15,690 bases of DNA from CAYNND01 sp964528735 (GCA_964528735.1 CAZGUV010000020.1:1-15690); one strand, 5' to 3'. Counted from the first letter of the stretch, positions 6,400 to 14,376 are shown. A program made the numbers and translations. Notes: generated by a model not told the origin, from the sequence alone.

Positions 6400-7672
6400 C
6401 ACATCTCGAAAAAGATTTTTCTTTGTGGGTATCGGGGGTATTGGTATGTCCGCGCTCGCGCAATACCTACACGCCCAAGGTCATAGTGTCATAGGGTCAG
6501 ATAGGGATGAGTCTCCGACCGTAGAATTGCTTCGTAGTAAGGGCATCAGTGTTTCTATCGGGCACGCCCTGCTTGCTGATGTCTATGACACTGTAGTCTA
6601 CAGTGATGCAATTCCAGAGTCAGCACCAGAGCGTGTAAGCGCAACACATACACACATCCCTCAAGTTTCATATTTTGAGCTTCTTGGCGAGGTGAGTACA
6701 TCACAGAGGACTATCGCTGTGGCTGGTACTCATGGTAAGACAACGACCACAGGTATGCTCACGCGCATCCTTGTTGATGCTGCAAAAAAGCCTTCAGCAA
6801 TAATCGGTTCTATAGTACGAGATTTCGGTTCAAACTGTGTCTTAGGTGATGGTTCTATCTTTGTGGTTGAGGCATGTGAATACAAGAATCATCTCCTGCA
6901 TTTCAATCCTCAGATTTTAGTTATTACGAATCTTGAACTCGACCACACTGACTTTTTCAAAGATCTTGCGACGTTACAGAATACTTTTGCGTCTGCGATT
7001 AAACGCATACAGCCAGGAGGCACGCTAGTCACGAATCCAAAGCATCCGAACATCGCACCGCTCCTTGAAGGCACCTCAGTAAATGTCGTTGACTACACCA
7101 CAGAGCATGTGGGGCAGCTCCAGCATATTGGTGATTTCAATCGAGAGAATGCACAAGCAGCTCGCGCAGCAGCTCGTGTCGCTTTTCCTGAGATTGAAGA
7201 CTCCGTTGCTGAGCGAGCACTCTATGACTTCAAAGGTTCGTGGCGCCGGTTTGAATACAAAGGGGAAACGGCACAAGGCGCAACCGTGTATGATGATTAC
7301 GCGCATCACCCAACTGCAGTAGAAAAAACTATCATCGCCACACAGGAGCGTTTTCCGCAGACCAGAGTAGTTGTTGCTTTTCATCCGCACCTCTATAGTC
7401 GTACCAAGCACTTTCGTGACGGGTTTGTGGATGCGCTGTCACATGCAGATGAGGTTATCATTGCGCCGATTTATGCAGCTCGAGAAGCGCATGACCCTTC
7501 GATTTCGCACGAGATACTTGCGGCATTGATTGAAAAAAAGGGAGTTCGTGCACGCCCTGCGCAGTCACTCGCTGAAGTTCGAGACATGTTGAGTGTCTAC
7601 GATGCGTCAGTGACCATTGTCACCATGGGAGCAGGAGATATATACAAGGTCGCAGATGAGTTGGTGGTATGA
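6383..7672 (+). CDS. murC: UDP-N-acetylmuramate--L-alanine ligase
   Basis: This enzyme attaches L-Ala to UDP-MurNAc, the first amino-acid step of peptidoglycan precursor synthesis. The 429 residues start with the Rossmann motif FFFVGIGGIGMSALA (12-26). The P-loop is GTHGKTTTT from residue 115, then EACEYKNHLLHF and TNLELDHTDFF follow, and DDYAHHPTAV marks the C-terminal domain, all typical of MurC. The ATG lies inside murD, 17 bases before that gene's end. No convincing -10 sits at the leaderless position, so translation is probably coupled to murD. The TGA stop overlaps the start of pgeF in an ATGA arrangement. Product order matches the pathway: MurC makes the substrate of MurD. Confidence 0.95.
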   Translation: MHDQTSTSRKRFFFVGIGGIGMSALAQYLHAQGHSVIGSDRDESPTVELLRSKGISVSIGHALLADVYDTVVYSDAIPESAPERVSATHTHIPQVSYFELLGEVSTSQRTIAVAGTHGKTTTTGMLTRILVDAAKKPSAIIGSIVRDFGSNCVLGDGSIFVVEACEYKNHLLHFNPQILVITNLELDHTDFFKDLATLQNTFASAIKRIQPGGTLVTNPKHPNIAPLLEGTSVNVVDYTTEHVGQLQHIGDFNRENAQAARAAARVAFPEIEDSVAERALYDFKGSWRRFEYKGETAQGATVYDDYAHHPTAVEKTIIATQERFPQTRVVVAFHPHLYSRTKHFRDGFVDALSHADEVIIAPIYAAREAHDPSISHEILAALIEKKGVRARPAQSLAEVRDMLSVYDASVTIVTMGAGDIYKVADELVV

Positions 7673-8397
7673 AGTCCTTTGCAATCCATCAGTCACTCTC
7701 GGTAGCTGTCTCAGAAGTTGCAGACGGAAACATGGATTTTCGTTTTTCTGAACAACACGTTGTTGCACATCATCGGTCAGCATTTCTTGCAAAGTGTGGG
7801 ATCGATGTTCGCTCATGTGTCGCGATGTCAGTGCTACATACAGATGAGATACATATTGTAGATGTTTCTGATGTGGGGAACGGAATGCTCGATATCGAAT
7901 CAGCACTGACTGTTGATGCGCTCATCACGAGGGAAAAAAATAGAGGACTTTTTCTTTTAACTGCCGACTGCATGCCTTGTGTACTTTTTGATCCTGTACA
8001 TGATGTACTCGCACTTATCCATCTGGGGTGGAGAGGGGTTGCGCTTCGTCTGACCGAAAAAGTGCTCAAGCGTATGTCAGAATTGTACGGAACACATGCA
8101 GGCGATGTGCTTGTATGGGTCGGTCCGCATATTGCAAAAGATTCATACGTCGTTGCGCTTCCTGAACAACAGCGTGACCCGATGTGGGATGGCTATATTG
8201 TGCCGACAGAGGGTGGTTCTACAGTCGACATATATGGATGCCTGAAAGCGCAACTCATCGCCTCAGCAGTGCAAGCGTCGTCGGTGCACACCTCAGGTAT
8301 TGATACTGCCACGTCAGAGAACTTTTTTTCGTACTACCGCATGAAACGAACCAGCGAACAAGAAGGACGGTTTGCGACAGTGGTGTCTATGCGCTAG
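7669..8397 (+). CDS. pgeF: Peptidoglycan editing factor, multicopper-oxidase-like laccase-domain family (YfiH/PgeF)
   Basis: The 242 residues match the YfiH/DUF152 family. Probable zinc ligands are H57 (in VLHTDE), C101 (in LTADCMPC) and H118 (in IHLGWRG), with the C-terminal block FFSYYRMKRTSEQEGRFA also conserved. E. coli PgeF removes L-Ser wrongly placed by MurC on UDP-MurNAc; other family members act on purine nucleosides and were once called polyphenol oxidases. Here the gene overlaps the murC stop by four bases (ATGA), which strongly favours the editing role: the corrector is made with the enzyme it corrects. The assignment of substrate is from family knowledge plus context. Its end overlaps the convergent murI by 11 bases. 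Confidence 0.88.
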   Translation: MKSFAIHQSLSVAVSEVADGNMDFRFSEQHVVAHHRSAFLAKCGIDVRSCVAMSVLHTDEIHIVDVSDVGNGMLDIESALTVDALITREKNRGLFLLTADCMPCVLFDPVHDVLALIHLGWRGVALRLTEKVLKRMSELYGTHAGDVLVWVGPHIAKDSYVVALPEQQRDPMWDGYIVPTEGGSTVDIYGCLKAQLIASAVQASSVHTSGIDTATSENFFSYYRMKRTSEQEGRFATVVSMR

Positions 8398-9202
8398 CTA
8401 TATTTCTGCATTCTGGCTCTACGTTGATGAGCTCGCGCGCACGTTGAACGAATACATCCGTGAGACGGGTCGCATATAGAGTACAGCTCGGTGTGTGAGA
8501 GAGCAGTGTCGAGAGTTTTTCATGAGTCTCTAGGTACGAACGGGTGAGGGCACCGATACAATCCTCTTCACAGATAAGCGCGGTGTGGGGAGACATATAC
8601 TGAGCGATTTCATTTTTTATATGTCCATAATGAGTACAACCGAGGATAACTGTATCTGCGTGGTGTGCAATGACGGGCGCGCAGTAGGTATTGAGCGCAG
8701 ACTTAATCTCATCAGTCGATTTTCCTGATTCGATAAGCGGGACAAGATCGGGGCACGCCACCTCAAGTATGTGCGCATGAGGGAGGCGTTTCTGAAGTTC
8801 TCGAGTGTAGGCATGTGATTCAACTGTTGCCTGTGTTGCCATCACCGCTATCCGCCCGGTCATGCTTGTTTCAGTAGCACGCTCAACAAGGGGAGCGATG
8901 ATTCCAAGGACGCGAAATGGATTATCCCGAGGAGCGAGTTCTTGCTGAATACGTCTCAGTGCTTCAGCAGAGGCTGTGTTACATGCAATGATAATGAGCT
9001 CGCATCCTTCCGATTTTAAAAACTGCACTGCCTCACGAGTAAAAGTATAAATGTCCTCTTGACTGCGTGGTCCATAAGGGGCTCGTGCAGTATCGCCAAG
9101 GTAGACATACGAGTACTGGGGGAGTTCAGCGCGGATTGAGGCAAGCGTTGTGAGCCCACCAATGCCTGAATCGAAAATGCCGATGCGTCCCGTCTGAGTC
9201 AT
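8387..9202 (-). CDS. murI: Glutamate racemase
   Basis: This PLP-independent enzyme makes D-Glu from L-Glu for the MurD step. From the ATG at 9202 the protein has 271 residues, the family's normal length. It opens with GRIGIFDSGIGGL, including the conserved D11-S12, then YLGDTARAPYG. The two catalytic cysteines are C74 in IIACNTASA and C189 in ILGCTHYGHI. An in-frame ATG at 9310 would add 36 residues without family resemblance and would overlap the divergent gene, so it is rejected. A TATACT box six bases upstream confirms 9202. The gene faces murD-murC-pgeF tail to tail although its product feeds MurD. Confidence 0.93.
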   Translation of the reverse strand: MTQTGRIGIFDSGIGGLTTLASIRAELPQYSYVYLGDTARAPYGPRSQEDIYTFTREAVQFLKSEGCELIIIACNTASAEALRRIQQELAPRDNPFRVLGIIAPLVERATETSMTGRIAVMATQATVESHAYTRELQKRLPHAHILEVACPDLVPLIESGKSTDEIKSALNTYCAPVIAHHADTVILGCTHYGHIKNEIAQYMSPHTALICEEDCIGALTRSYLETHEKLSTLLSHTPSCTLYATRLTDVFVQRARELINVEPECRNIASA

Positions 9203-9214
9203 TGCATCAGTATA
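9203..9214 (-). promoter_or_regulatory. Leaderless promoter of murI
   Basis: On the minus strand TATACT (9209-9214) ends exactly six bases before the ATG at 9202. It decides between the two possible murI starts in favour of the shorter protein. The -35 is not recognisable. Confidence 0.55.
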
Positions 9215-9286
9215 CACAGAGACTCGTATAAGCGCCCAGGGGTGGTTATCCGTGCATTTCTCAGTTTGTACGGAGCATTCATTCGG

Positions 9287-9299
9287 TATACTTGTGGTA
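9287..9299 (+). promoter_or_regulatory. Near-leaderless promoter of the HEAGH membrane protein gene
   Basis: TATACT at 9287-9292 is followed by seven bases and ATG 9300, so the start is within one base of the predicted +1. It also shows that an upstream in-frame ATG at 9252 is not used from this promoter. Confidence 0.5.
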
Positions 9300-9821
9300 A
9301 TGATTCGCACGAGCCATGTCTGCGTCCCTAAACTTGCTGGAGCGTTCGTGGCACTTCTGTATGTGCTCTGGGCATTTTCAACTCCGTCGAGTCCGCACTT
9401 TATTGATACAGTGAATCTTATTTTTCATGAAGCAGGGCACACGCTCGTTCCTTTTCTGGGAGAGTTAGTTCAAGCGAGTGCGGGCTCGATTTTTCAAGTA
9501 CTCATCCCTATTGTTTGCGCAGTCGCATTTATGCGCAAACATGACAGTTATTCGGTGGGTCTCATGTTGATGTGGGCAGGCCAGAGTATGGGAGGTGTGG
9601 CTCACTACGCAGGTGACGCGATAAATATGCAGCTCGAACTTCTCGGAGGGGAGGCAACAATTCACGACTGGAGGTTTATCCTTGAATCACTCGATGCACT
9701 GACGTGGACGTACCATGTTTCGTATGCAATATATGGATGCGCGCTCCTCTTCATAATATATGGGGCCGCACTTTCAATCCGCGACTCGATAACTGTCTGT
9801 GAGACGGTTGATGTTGTATAA
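9300..9821 (+). CDS. Membrane protein with HEAGH zinc-protease-like motif
   Basis: From ATG 9300 the product has 173 residues. A hydrophobic segment (about 12-28) is followed by LIFHEAGH at 40-47, an HExxH zinc-binding motif next to further membrane segments near 64-78, 86-105 and 143-163. Other notable residues are WAGQSMGGVAHYAGDA (92-107) and GGEATIHDW (116-124). This arrangement recalls small M50-like membrane proteins of unknown function found in several bacterial phyla, where HEAGH, an LGQ/AGQ segment and a downstream HDW recur. Proteolysis is plausible but unproven: the short length leaves no obvious PDZ or substrate domain. The gene is divergent from murI, and the rsmI promoter overlaps its stop codon. 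Confidence 0.7.
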   Translation: MIRTSHVCVPKLAGAFVALLYVLWAFSTPSSPHFIDTVNLIFHEAGHTLVPFLGELVQASAGSIFQVLIPIVCAVAFMRKHDSYSVGLMLMWAGQSMGGVAHYAGDAINMQLELLGGEATIHDWRFILESLDALTWTYHVSYAIYGCALLFIIYGAALSIRDSITVCETVDVV

Positions 9822-9828
9822 TTGATAG
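9817..9828 (+). promoter_or_regulatory. Leaderless promoter of rsmI
   Basis: TATAAT at 9817-9822 matches the consensus perfectly and ends exactly six bases before ATG 9829. It includes the TAA stop codon of the upstream gene, so coding end and promoter share bases. Confidence 0.6.
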
Positions 9829-10500
9829 ATGGGAACATTCTCTGTTGTAGCGACACCAATTGGTAATCTTGAAGATATTACCCTCCGCGCACTCCGCAAA
9901 CTCAAAGAGTGCGATGTTGTTTTTTGTGAAGACACTCGCGTCGCGCGCACGCTGCTTACAAAATACGAAATAGAAAAGCCTCTGTTGCGTCTCGATGGTC
10001 ATACCGAAGTAGCTCGTGCGCGTGACTTGCTTACGCTCCTTGAGGAGGGTAAGCACGCAGTATTTGTGAGTGATGCAGGAACTCCAGGAATCTCTGATCC
10101 TGGTTCTCGCATAGTTGCAATCGTCCGTGAAGAACTTCCCGAGGTAAAAATTGAAACAATACCAGGACCATCTGCACTCGCTGCACTCATTGCGATAGCG
10201 GGTATACCACTCGAAACATTTACCTTTTACGGATTTCTTCCGCACAAAAAAGGGAGACAGACACTCACGAAAAAAATCTGTGCATCTGACGATGCGGCGA
10301 TACTATACGAATCACCTCATCGAATCATGAAATTGCTCGATGCGCTTAATGAAGAGGTGCCGGAGAGGACTATTGTTGTCGGGCGGGAACTTACCAAATT
10401 GTTTGAAGAGGTTCGTGTGGGGACAGTCGCTGAGGTACGAGCATATTTCCAGAAGAAGCAGCCGCGTGGAGAGTTTGTTGTTATTGTTGGTTCTCGGTAG
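9829..10500 (+). CDS. rsmI: 16S rRNA (cytidine-1402-2'-O)-methyltransferase
   Basis: This SAM-dependent tetrapyrrole-methylase-fold enzyme methylates the 2'-hydroxyl of C1402 (E. coli numbering) in the ribosomal decoding centre. Family motifs appear in order: VATPIGNLEDITLRAL (7-22), FCEDTR, VSDAGTPGISDPG, IPGPSALAALIAIAGIP, FYGFLPHKKGR and LYESPHR. At 223 residues it ends at about the close of the methylase domain and lacks the C-terminal extension of the longer E. coli enzyme. The catalytic core looks complete, so this is a compact form and not a truncation. It has its own TATAAT box. Confidence 0.93.
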   Translation: MGTFSVVATPIGNLEDITLRALRKLKECDVVFCEDTRVARTLLTKYEIEKPLLRLDGHTEVARARDLLTLLEEGKHAVFVSDAGTPGISDPGSRIVAIVREELPEVKIETIPGPSALAALIAIAGIPLETFTFYGFLPHKKGRQTLTKKICASDDAAILYESPHRIMKLLDALNEEVPERTIVVGRELTKLFEEVRVGTVAEVRAYFQKKQPRGEFVVIVGSR

Positions 10501-10501
10501 A

Positions 10502-10523
10502 GGCCCATTTCAATTCGTGGGCT
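10502..10523. other. Small hairpin between rsmI and the next gene
   Basis: GGCCCA (10502-10507, using one G-T pair) can pair with TGGGCT (10518-10523) around a ten-base loop, starting right after the rsmI stop. There is no T-run, so termination is doubtful. It falls within the upstream part of the promoter at 10531-10536. Confidence 0.25.
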
Positions 10524-10530
10524 CCTGTAT

Positions 10531-10542
10531 TACTATAGGGAG
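10531..10542 (+). promoter_or_regulatory. Leaderless promoter of the small membrane protein gene
   Basis: TACTAT at 10531-10536 ends exactly six bases before ATG 10543. The AGGGAG directly against the ATG is too close to serve as a normal Shine-Dalgarno sequence. Confidence 0.5.
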
Positions 10543-10776
10543 ATGGTAAATCATACATCAATCCTCATCATCAGTGTCCTCATTGTCATCATCCCACAAC
10601 TTGGTTTTCCCAATACATGGCAGAGAAACATAATCTCAGGTCTTGCAGTGCTCATCATCGTTCTCATGATTCGCGCAATGAGAAGTGAAGGAAATGTCCC
10701 ATCAGGCGCAGGAGATACGTACGTCGAATCACCGCGGGCAGAATCATCACATACACACAATGAAAACAACAGCTAA
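10543..10776 (+). CDS. Small two-helix membrane protein
   Basis: The product has 77 residues with hydrophobic stretches at about 5-22 and 30-46, then a hydrophilic tail rich in Ser, Glu, His and Asn. No family was recognised. The start is supported by the TACTAT box at the leaderless distance. Its last 17 bases overlap the start of the DUF4015 gene, which suggests coupled translation and possibly a shared envelope location. A two-helix hairpin of this size could serve as a membrane anchor or partner, but that is inference. Its reality rests on the promoter and on the membrane pattern, since the sequence itself is not distinctive. Confidence 0.55.
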   Translation: MVNHTSILIISVLIVIIPQLGFPNTWQRNIISGLAVLIIVLMIRAMRSEGNVPSGAGDTYVESPRAESSHTHNENNS

Positions 10777-12028
10777 AATTGTCATCGTTGGGGCGTTGTG
10801 TGCCGTTGCAACAGGTGTTGCGGCGTTTACCTATTTGCCTGATATTCAGTTGAGACAAATCGTCTACACAAATAAAGACAAAGCAGAAGCAGAGGCAGTG
10901 GTCAAAAAAGAACCTGAAAAGCCAAAAGAAGTGATGAAGCGCATTGCGATGCCCGAAACAGGTGTCAAAGCAATCTATATGTCACAGTGCTACGCGAGTG
11001 TGCCTCGCTTGCGTGCAAAGCTGATTGAAATAGCAAAGACCACTGAAGTAAACAGTATCATCATTGATATCAAGGACTACACAGGAACCATTGCGTTCAC
11101 CCCGACACATCCACTACTCAGACAAGGGGGCAAGGGTTGTAAAGTCTCTGATATGAAAGAACTGATAAAGGAAATGCACGATGCGGGTATATATGTGATT
11201 GGGCGCATCACCGTGTTTCAAGACCCGTACCTGACCGAAATCCATCCCGAGTGGGCGGTAAAGAGTAAGACGCGTGCGGATGGTATCTGGCGTGACGGAA
11301 AAGGGCTTGCATTCTTTGATGTCGGTGCAAAGCCGTACTGGGATATTATCGTTGCGCTCTCGCTTGATTCATACGCTATCGGTTTTGATGAGCTCAACTA
11401 TGATTACGTCCGCTTCCCGTCAGACGGAAATATGAAAGATGCACGGTATTCATTGAGTATTGATGGACCAGAGAAGGGTATTCGAGCAGAGCACCTTGAG
11501 CGTTTCTTCCAATACCTGACCACACAAGTACGAAATCAAACAAAAGAAAAATACGGAGCAACACCGATGCTTTCGGCTGATATATTCGGCATGACCGCGA
11601 CAAACACTGATGACCTCACCATAGGGCAAGTACTTGAGCGGACTATGCCGTACTTTGATGCGGTTGCACCGATGGTATACCCGTCACATTACCCAAACGG
11701 ATTCAATGGATGGGACAACCCAAACAAGCATGTCTATGGGGTCATAAAATTCTCAATGGACCGTGCTGTATCACGTGCACAAAGCGAGCTCACGACTGTG
11801 CCCGGATTCATGCATACACCTGTTGAGGGGCGTAAAGGTATCTACAAAAAAGAAAAGTATCCAGCAACAAAACTCCGCACGTGGATTCAGGACTTTGATT
11901 ATGGTGGCGACTATGGTCCAAAAGAAGTTCGCGACCAATTCCAGGCGACGTACGATGCAGGGCTCAATTCATGGATGATATGGAGTCCATCAAACAGATA
12001 CACCACCGAAGCGCTTAAAAAAGAATAG
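10760..12028 (+). CDS. Putative glycoside hydrolase, DUF4015 family, membrane-anchored
   Basis: From ATG 10760 the protein has 422 residues. An N-terminal hydrophobic segment (about 5-25) without a lipobox or a clear cleavage site suggests an anchor or signal peptide, followed by a charged Lys/Glu linker. The body matches DUF4015, a TIM-barrel family related to glycoside hydrolases: GVKAIYMSQCYASV, IIIDIKDYTGTIAF, MHDAGIYVIGRITVFQDPYL, IGFDELNYDYVRFPSDG, SADIFGMTA, VAPMVYPSHYPNGF and a Trp-rich end WMIWSPSNRY. The acidic residues in IIDIKD and FDELNYD are candidate catalytic positions. It probably acts outside the membrane on a polysaccharide, which cannot be named from sequence. An upstream in-frame ATG at 10685 would add 25 polar residues before the signal and is rejected. 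Confidence 0.82.
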   Translation: MKTTAKIVIVGALCAVATGVAAFTYLPDIQLRQIVYTNKDKAEAEAVVKKEPEKPKEVMKRIAMPETGVKAIYMSQCYASVPRLRAKLIEIAKTTEVNSIIIDIKDYTGTIAFTPTHPLLRQGGKGCKVSDMKELIKEMHDAGIYVIGRITVFQDPYLTEIHPEWAVKSKTRADGIWRDGKGLAFFDVGAKPYWDIIVALSLDSYAIGFDELNYDYVRFPSDGNMKDARYSLSIDGPEKGIRAEHLERFFQYLTTQVRNQTKEKYGATPMLSADIFGMTATNTDDLTIGQVLERTMPYFDAVAPMVYPSHYPNGFNGWDNPNKHVYGVIKFSMDRAVSRAQSELTTVPGFMHTPVEGRKGIYKKEKYPATKLRTWIQDFDYGGDYGPKEVRDQFQATYDAGLNSWMIWSPSNRYTTEALKKE

Positions 12029-12029
12029 T

Positions 12030-12539
12030 ATGGACGAAGGAGGAAAAACACACGATGCACTGCAAGAAGGAATCCAAGAGGCGATTCAGGCGCGAAATGT
12101 GCTCATGCAAATAATAACTCGCCTCTACGCAAACCGCGATCGTGCTGACGTACACACTATGTTTGCATACTTCCAAAAAGATGAAGAAGCGTTTCGAGCG
12201 CACATTCAATCATGGCTTGCGACAGTCGAGAACTTCTCAAGCACTCCTCAAGAAAAAATGTCTATGTTCATCATCACTGCGCTCTATGCACCTACGCTCA
12301 ATACGCTTGCGCATGTCTGCATGAGTGAGCTCAAGCAAGTGTCGGCAGATAAAGATGAAGGGGTAGTCCAGTGGCAAACGGCAACGGCACTCGTCAATAC
12401 ATGGAAACTTGTTGAGCAATCTTTGAAAGAGCGTTTTTCTTTACTTCCTGAAGGGCAGGTACGGGAGCACGTGACACCGGTCGTCACCAACATTTCACAA
12501 TCATTTTCTACAGTGCTTCCAGCTCGGCGTGTGCATTAA
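12030..12539 (+). CDS. Unknown soluble helical protein
   Basis: The product has 169 residues with no transmembrane segment, signal peptide or cysteine-rich motif; the composition is strongly helical and mixed-charge throughout. The ATG begins two bases after the last base of the upstream TAG, so it is probably translated from the same message as the DUF4015 gene; no -10 or Shine-Dalgarno sequence precedes it. I do not recognise the family. Its position directly before the TraG/VirD4-like ATPase, which has its own promoter, gives no firm clue to function. Confidence 0.65.
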   Translation: MDEGGKTHDALQEGIQEAIQARNVLMQIITRLYANRDRADVHTMFAYFQKDEEAFRAHIQSWLATVENFSSTPQEKMSMFIITALYAPTLNTLAHVCMSELKQVSADKDEGVVQWQTATALVNTWKLVEQSLKERFSLLPEGQVREHVTPVVTNISQSFSTVLPARRVH

Positions 12540-12561
12540 GTATTGAGCTGTCCACTTTCTT

Positions 12562-12597
12562 TTGTGCGTGCGTCGGTCCTCGGGGTATACTTTCTTT
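12562..12597 (+). promoter_or_regulatory. Leaderless promoter of the TraG/VirD4-like ATPase gene
   Basis: TATACT at 12586-12591 ends exactly six bases before ATG 12598. TTGTGC at 12562-12567 is a possible -35 with an 18-base spacer. A TTG codon that would extend the protein upstream is part of this -35, which argues against the longer version. Confidence 0.6.
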
Positions 12598-14376
12598 ATG
12601 TCGTACGCCTACGATCCACAACAGGTATCACATTTCGCAATGACGGATGTGCGCAACCAGCGTAAGGCATTTGGTATACGTGCTATCGACCGCGCAAAAC
12701 ACATGTATGTCATCGGGAAAACAGGTATGGGTAAGTCGACGCTCCTTGAGAATCTCGCCATCCAAGATATACAGCGAGGAGAGGGCATTTGTTTTATTGA
12801 CCCGCATGGTTCAACCGCAGAAAAACTACTGAGCTATGTTCCGCACGACAGAATCAAGGATGTCATTTACTTTGCACCATTTGATACGAATCATCCGATA
12901 GGGTTTAACGTTATGGAAGATGTGGGGTACGACAAGCGACACCTCGTCGCATCGGGTCTGATGTCGGCATTTCATCGTATTTGGGGTGAAGAGTCATGGT
13001 CAGCTCGAATGGAATACATTTTGCAAAACACATTACTCGCACTCCTCGAATATCCTGATACCACACTCGGTGATGTAAGTCCGATGCTCTTGAATCAAAA
13101 GTTTCGCAATCGTGTGCTCGACAAAATCCAAGACCCACTCGTCAAGCGCTACTGGCGTGAAGAATTCACGAGTTACTCAGAGCGATACAAACAAGAAGCA
13201 GTCCCAGGTATTCTCAACAAAGTGGGGCAATTTGTATCAAACCCACTCATCAGAAATATCGTGTCACAGCCGAAGTCAGCATTTGATATGCGTGACATCA
13301 TGGATTCACGCAAAATATTCTTGGTGAACCTTTCGAAAGGACGCATCGGAGAAAACAACGCAGACATGCTCGGTAGTATGATTGTGGTGAAGCTCTACCT
13401 TGCAGCGATGTCACGAGCTGAAGAGGGTGCACGTCTAGCAGGACTCCCACCATTTTATCTCTACGTGGATGAATTCCAGTCAGTCGTGAATTCGTCGTTT
13501 GAAAATATTCTCTCCGAGGCTCGTAAATACAAACTCTGTCTTACGATTGCGCACCAGTACATCGAACAAGTTCCTGAGGAAGTACGTGCCGCTGTATTCG
13601 GTAACGTCGGTACTACCATCGCATTTCGTGTAGGACCATTTGACTCTGAAGTGCTCGAAAAAGTTTTCACTCCAGTATTTACCGCACAGGACCTTGTCGG
13701 ACTCGGGTTCGCGCAGATATACCTGACACTCATGATTGATGGTGTTGGTTCAAAGCCATTTTCTGCACAAACACTCCCACCTATTAATGACCCAGAAGTT
13801 CATTATGCAACCGAGGCGATTGATTGGTCTCGCCAAAAATACAGCATCACGCGAGCAGAGGTTGAGGAAATCATACGAAATCATGCGACCAAAGTGCATG
13901 GCGCACCTCCACAAAACAACAATAATCAACAGCAGGGAAATCAACAGCAAGCACATAATAATCAGCCCAAAAAGCAAAAGGACCAAAATCCACCGAAACA
14001 AAAACAAGCTCAGCAACAACCGAGTGAGCCACAAAAGCAAGGATCAGGACTCTCAGCAGAAGAGCATCGGAAGAAATTAAAAGATGCGCTCGAGAAGCTT
14101 GCCCAGAAAGAGCGCGAACTCGACGAGAAAAAGAAAGCACTCAATGAGCCTCAGGTTAGTAGTGTGCAGACAGAGGCAAAGTCTGTTCGAGCAGATGAAA
14201 AACAGCAAGAAGAAAAGAAACAACCAACCCCAGCACCAGCGCCTCCTCCATCCACGGAAGACGATGAGCCTCAGCGTTTCGTGGACGACGATGAATTGTC
14301 TGACGAGGAAGAAGATGCGGTACTAAAAAAATTACTCGAAGAGGATGATGAGTACGATATTGATGACCGCAACTAG
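12598..14376 (+). CDS. TraG/VirD4-like type IV secretion ATPase with low-complexity tail
   Basis: From ATG 12598 the protein has 592 residues. The ATPase core has Walker A GKTGMGKST (40-48), FIDPHGST, and Walker B YLYVDEFQS with D291-E292. It then shows LTIAHQYIEQVPEEVRAAVFGN and LTLMIDGVGSKPFSA, typical of the conjugative-transfer and coupling-protein families annotated in many CPR genomes. No transmembrane helix is evident, unlike classical VirD4. After residue 438 a Q/N-rich stretch (439-481) is followed by a charged probable coiled coil (about 485-518), a Pro/Ala linker and a very acidic tail (about 555-592). No other type IV secretion or relaxase gene is in the window, so it may drive DNA or protein translocation by another route, for example pilus- or uptake-linked. 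Substrate unknown. Confidence 0.85.
   Translation: MSYAYDPQQVSHFAMTDVRNQRKAFGIRAIDRAKHMYVIGKTGMGKSTLLENLAIQDIQRGEGICFIDPHGSTAEKLLSYVPHDRIKDVIYFAPFDTNHPIGFNVMEDVGYDKRHLVASGLMSAFHRIWGEESWSARMEYILQNTLLALLEYPDTTLGDVSPMLLNQKFRNRVLDKIQDPLVKRYWREEFTSYSERYKQEAVPGILNKVGQFVSNPLIRNIVSQPKSAFDMRDIMDSRKIFLVNLSKGRIGENNADMLGSMIVVKLYLAAMSRAEEGARLAGLPPFYLYVDEFQSVVNSSFENILSEARKYKLCLTIAHQYIEQVPEEVRAAVFGNVGTTIAFRVGPFDSEVLEKVFTPVFTAQDLVGLGFAQIYLTLMIDGVGSKPFSAQTLPPINDPEVHYATEAIDWSRQKYSITRAEVEEIIRNHATKVHGAPPQNNNNQQQGNQQQAHNNQPKKQKDQNPPKQKQAQQQPSEPQKQGSGLSAEEHRKKLKDALEKLAQKERELDEKKKALNEPQVSSVQTEAKSVRADEKQQEEKKQPTPAPAPPPSTEDDEPQRFVDDDELSDEEEDAVLKKLLEEDDEYDIDDRN

Noticed and set aside
9252..9299. Upstream ATG for the HEAGH membrane protein
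   Set aside because: The TATACT at 9287-9292 lies downstream of that ATG and fits ATG 9300; the extra residues do not resemble a signal or domain.
9203..9310. N-terminal extension of murI to an ATG at 9310
   Set aside because: The 36 extra residues do not look like MurI, would overlap the divergent gene, and the TATACT box fits the start at 9202.
10685..10759. Upstream ATG for the DUF4015 gene
   Set aside because: It would put 25 polar residues ahead of the hydrophobic export signal; ATG 10760 begins directly with a typical MKTTAKIV signal start.
12562..12597. TTG start extending the ATPase by 12 residues
   Set aside because: The codon is part of the likely -35 and the stretch contains the -10, so it is upstream of the predicted transcript.
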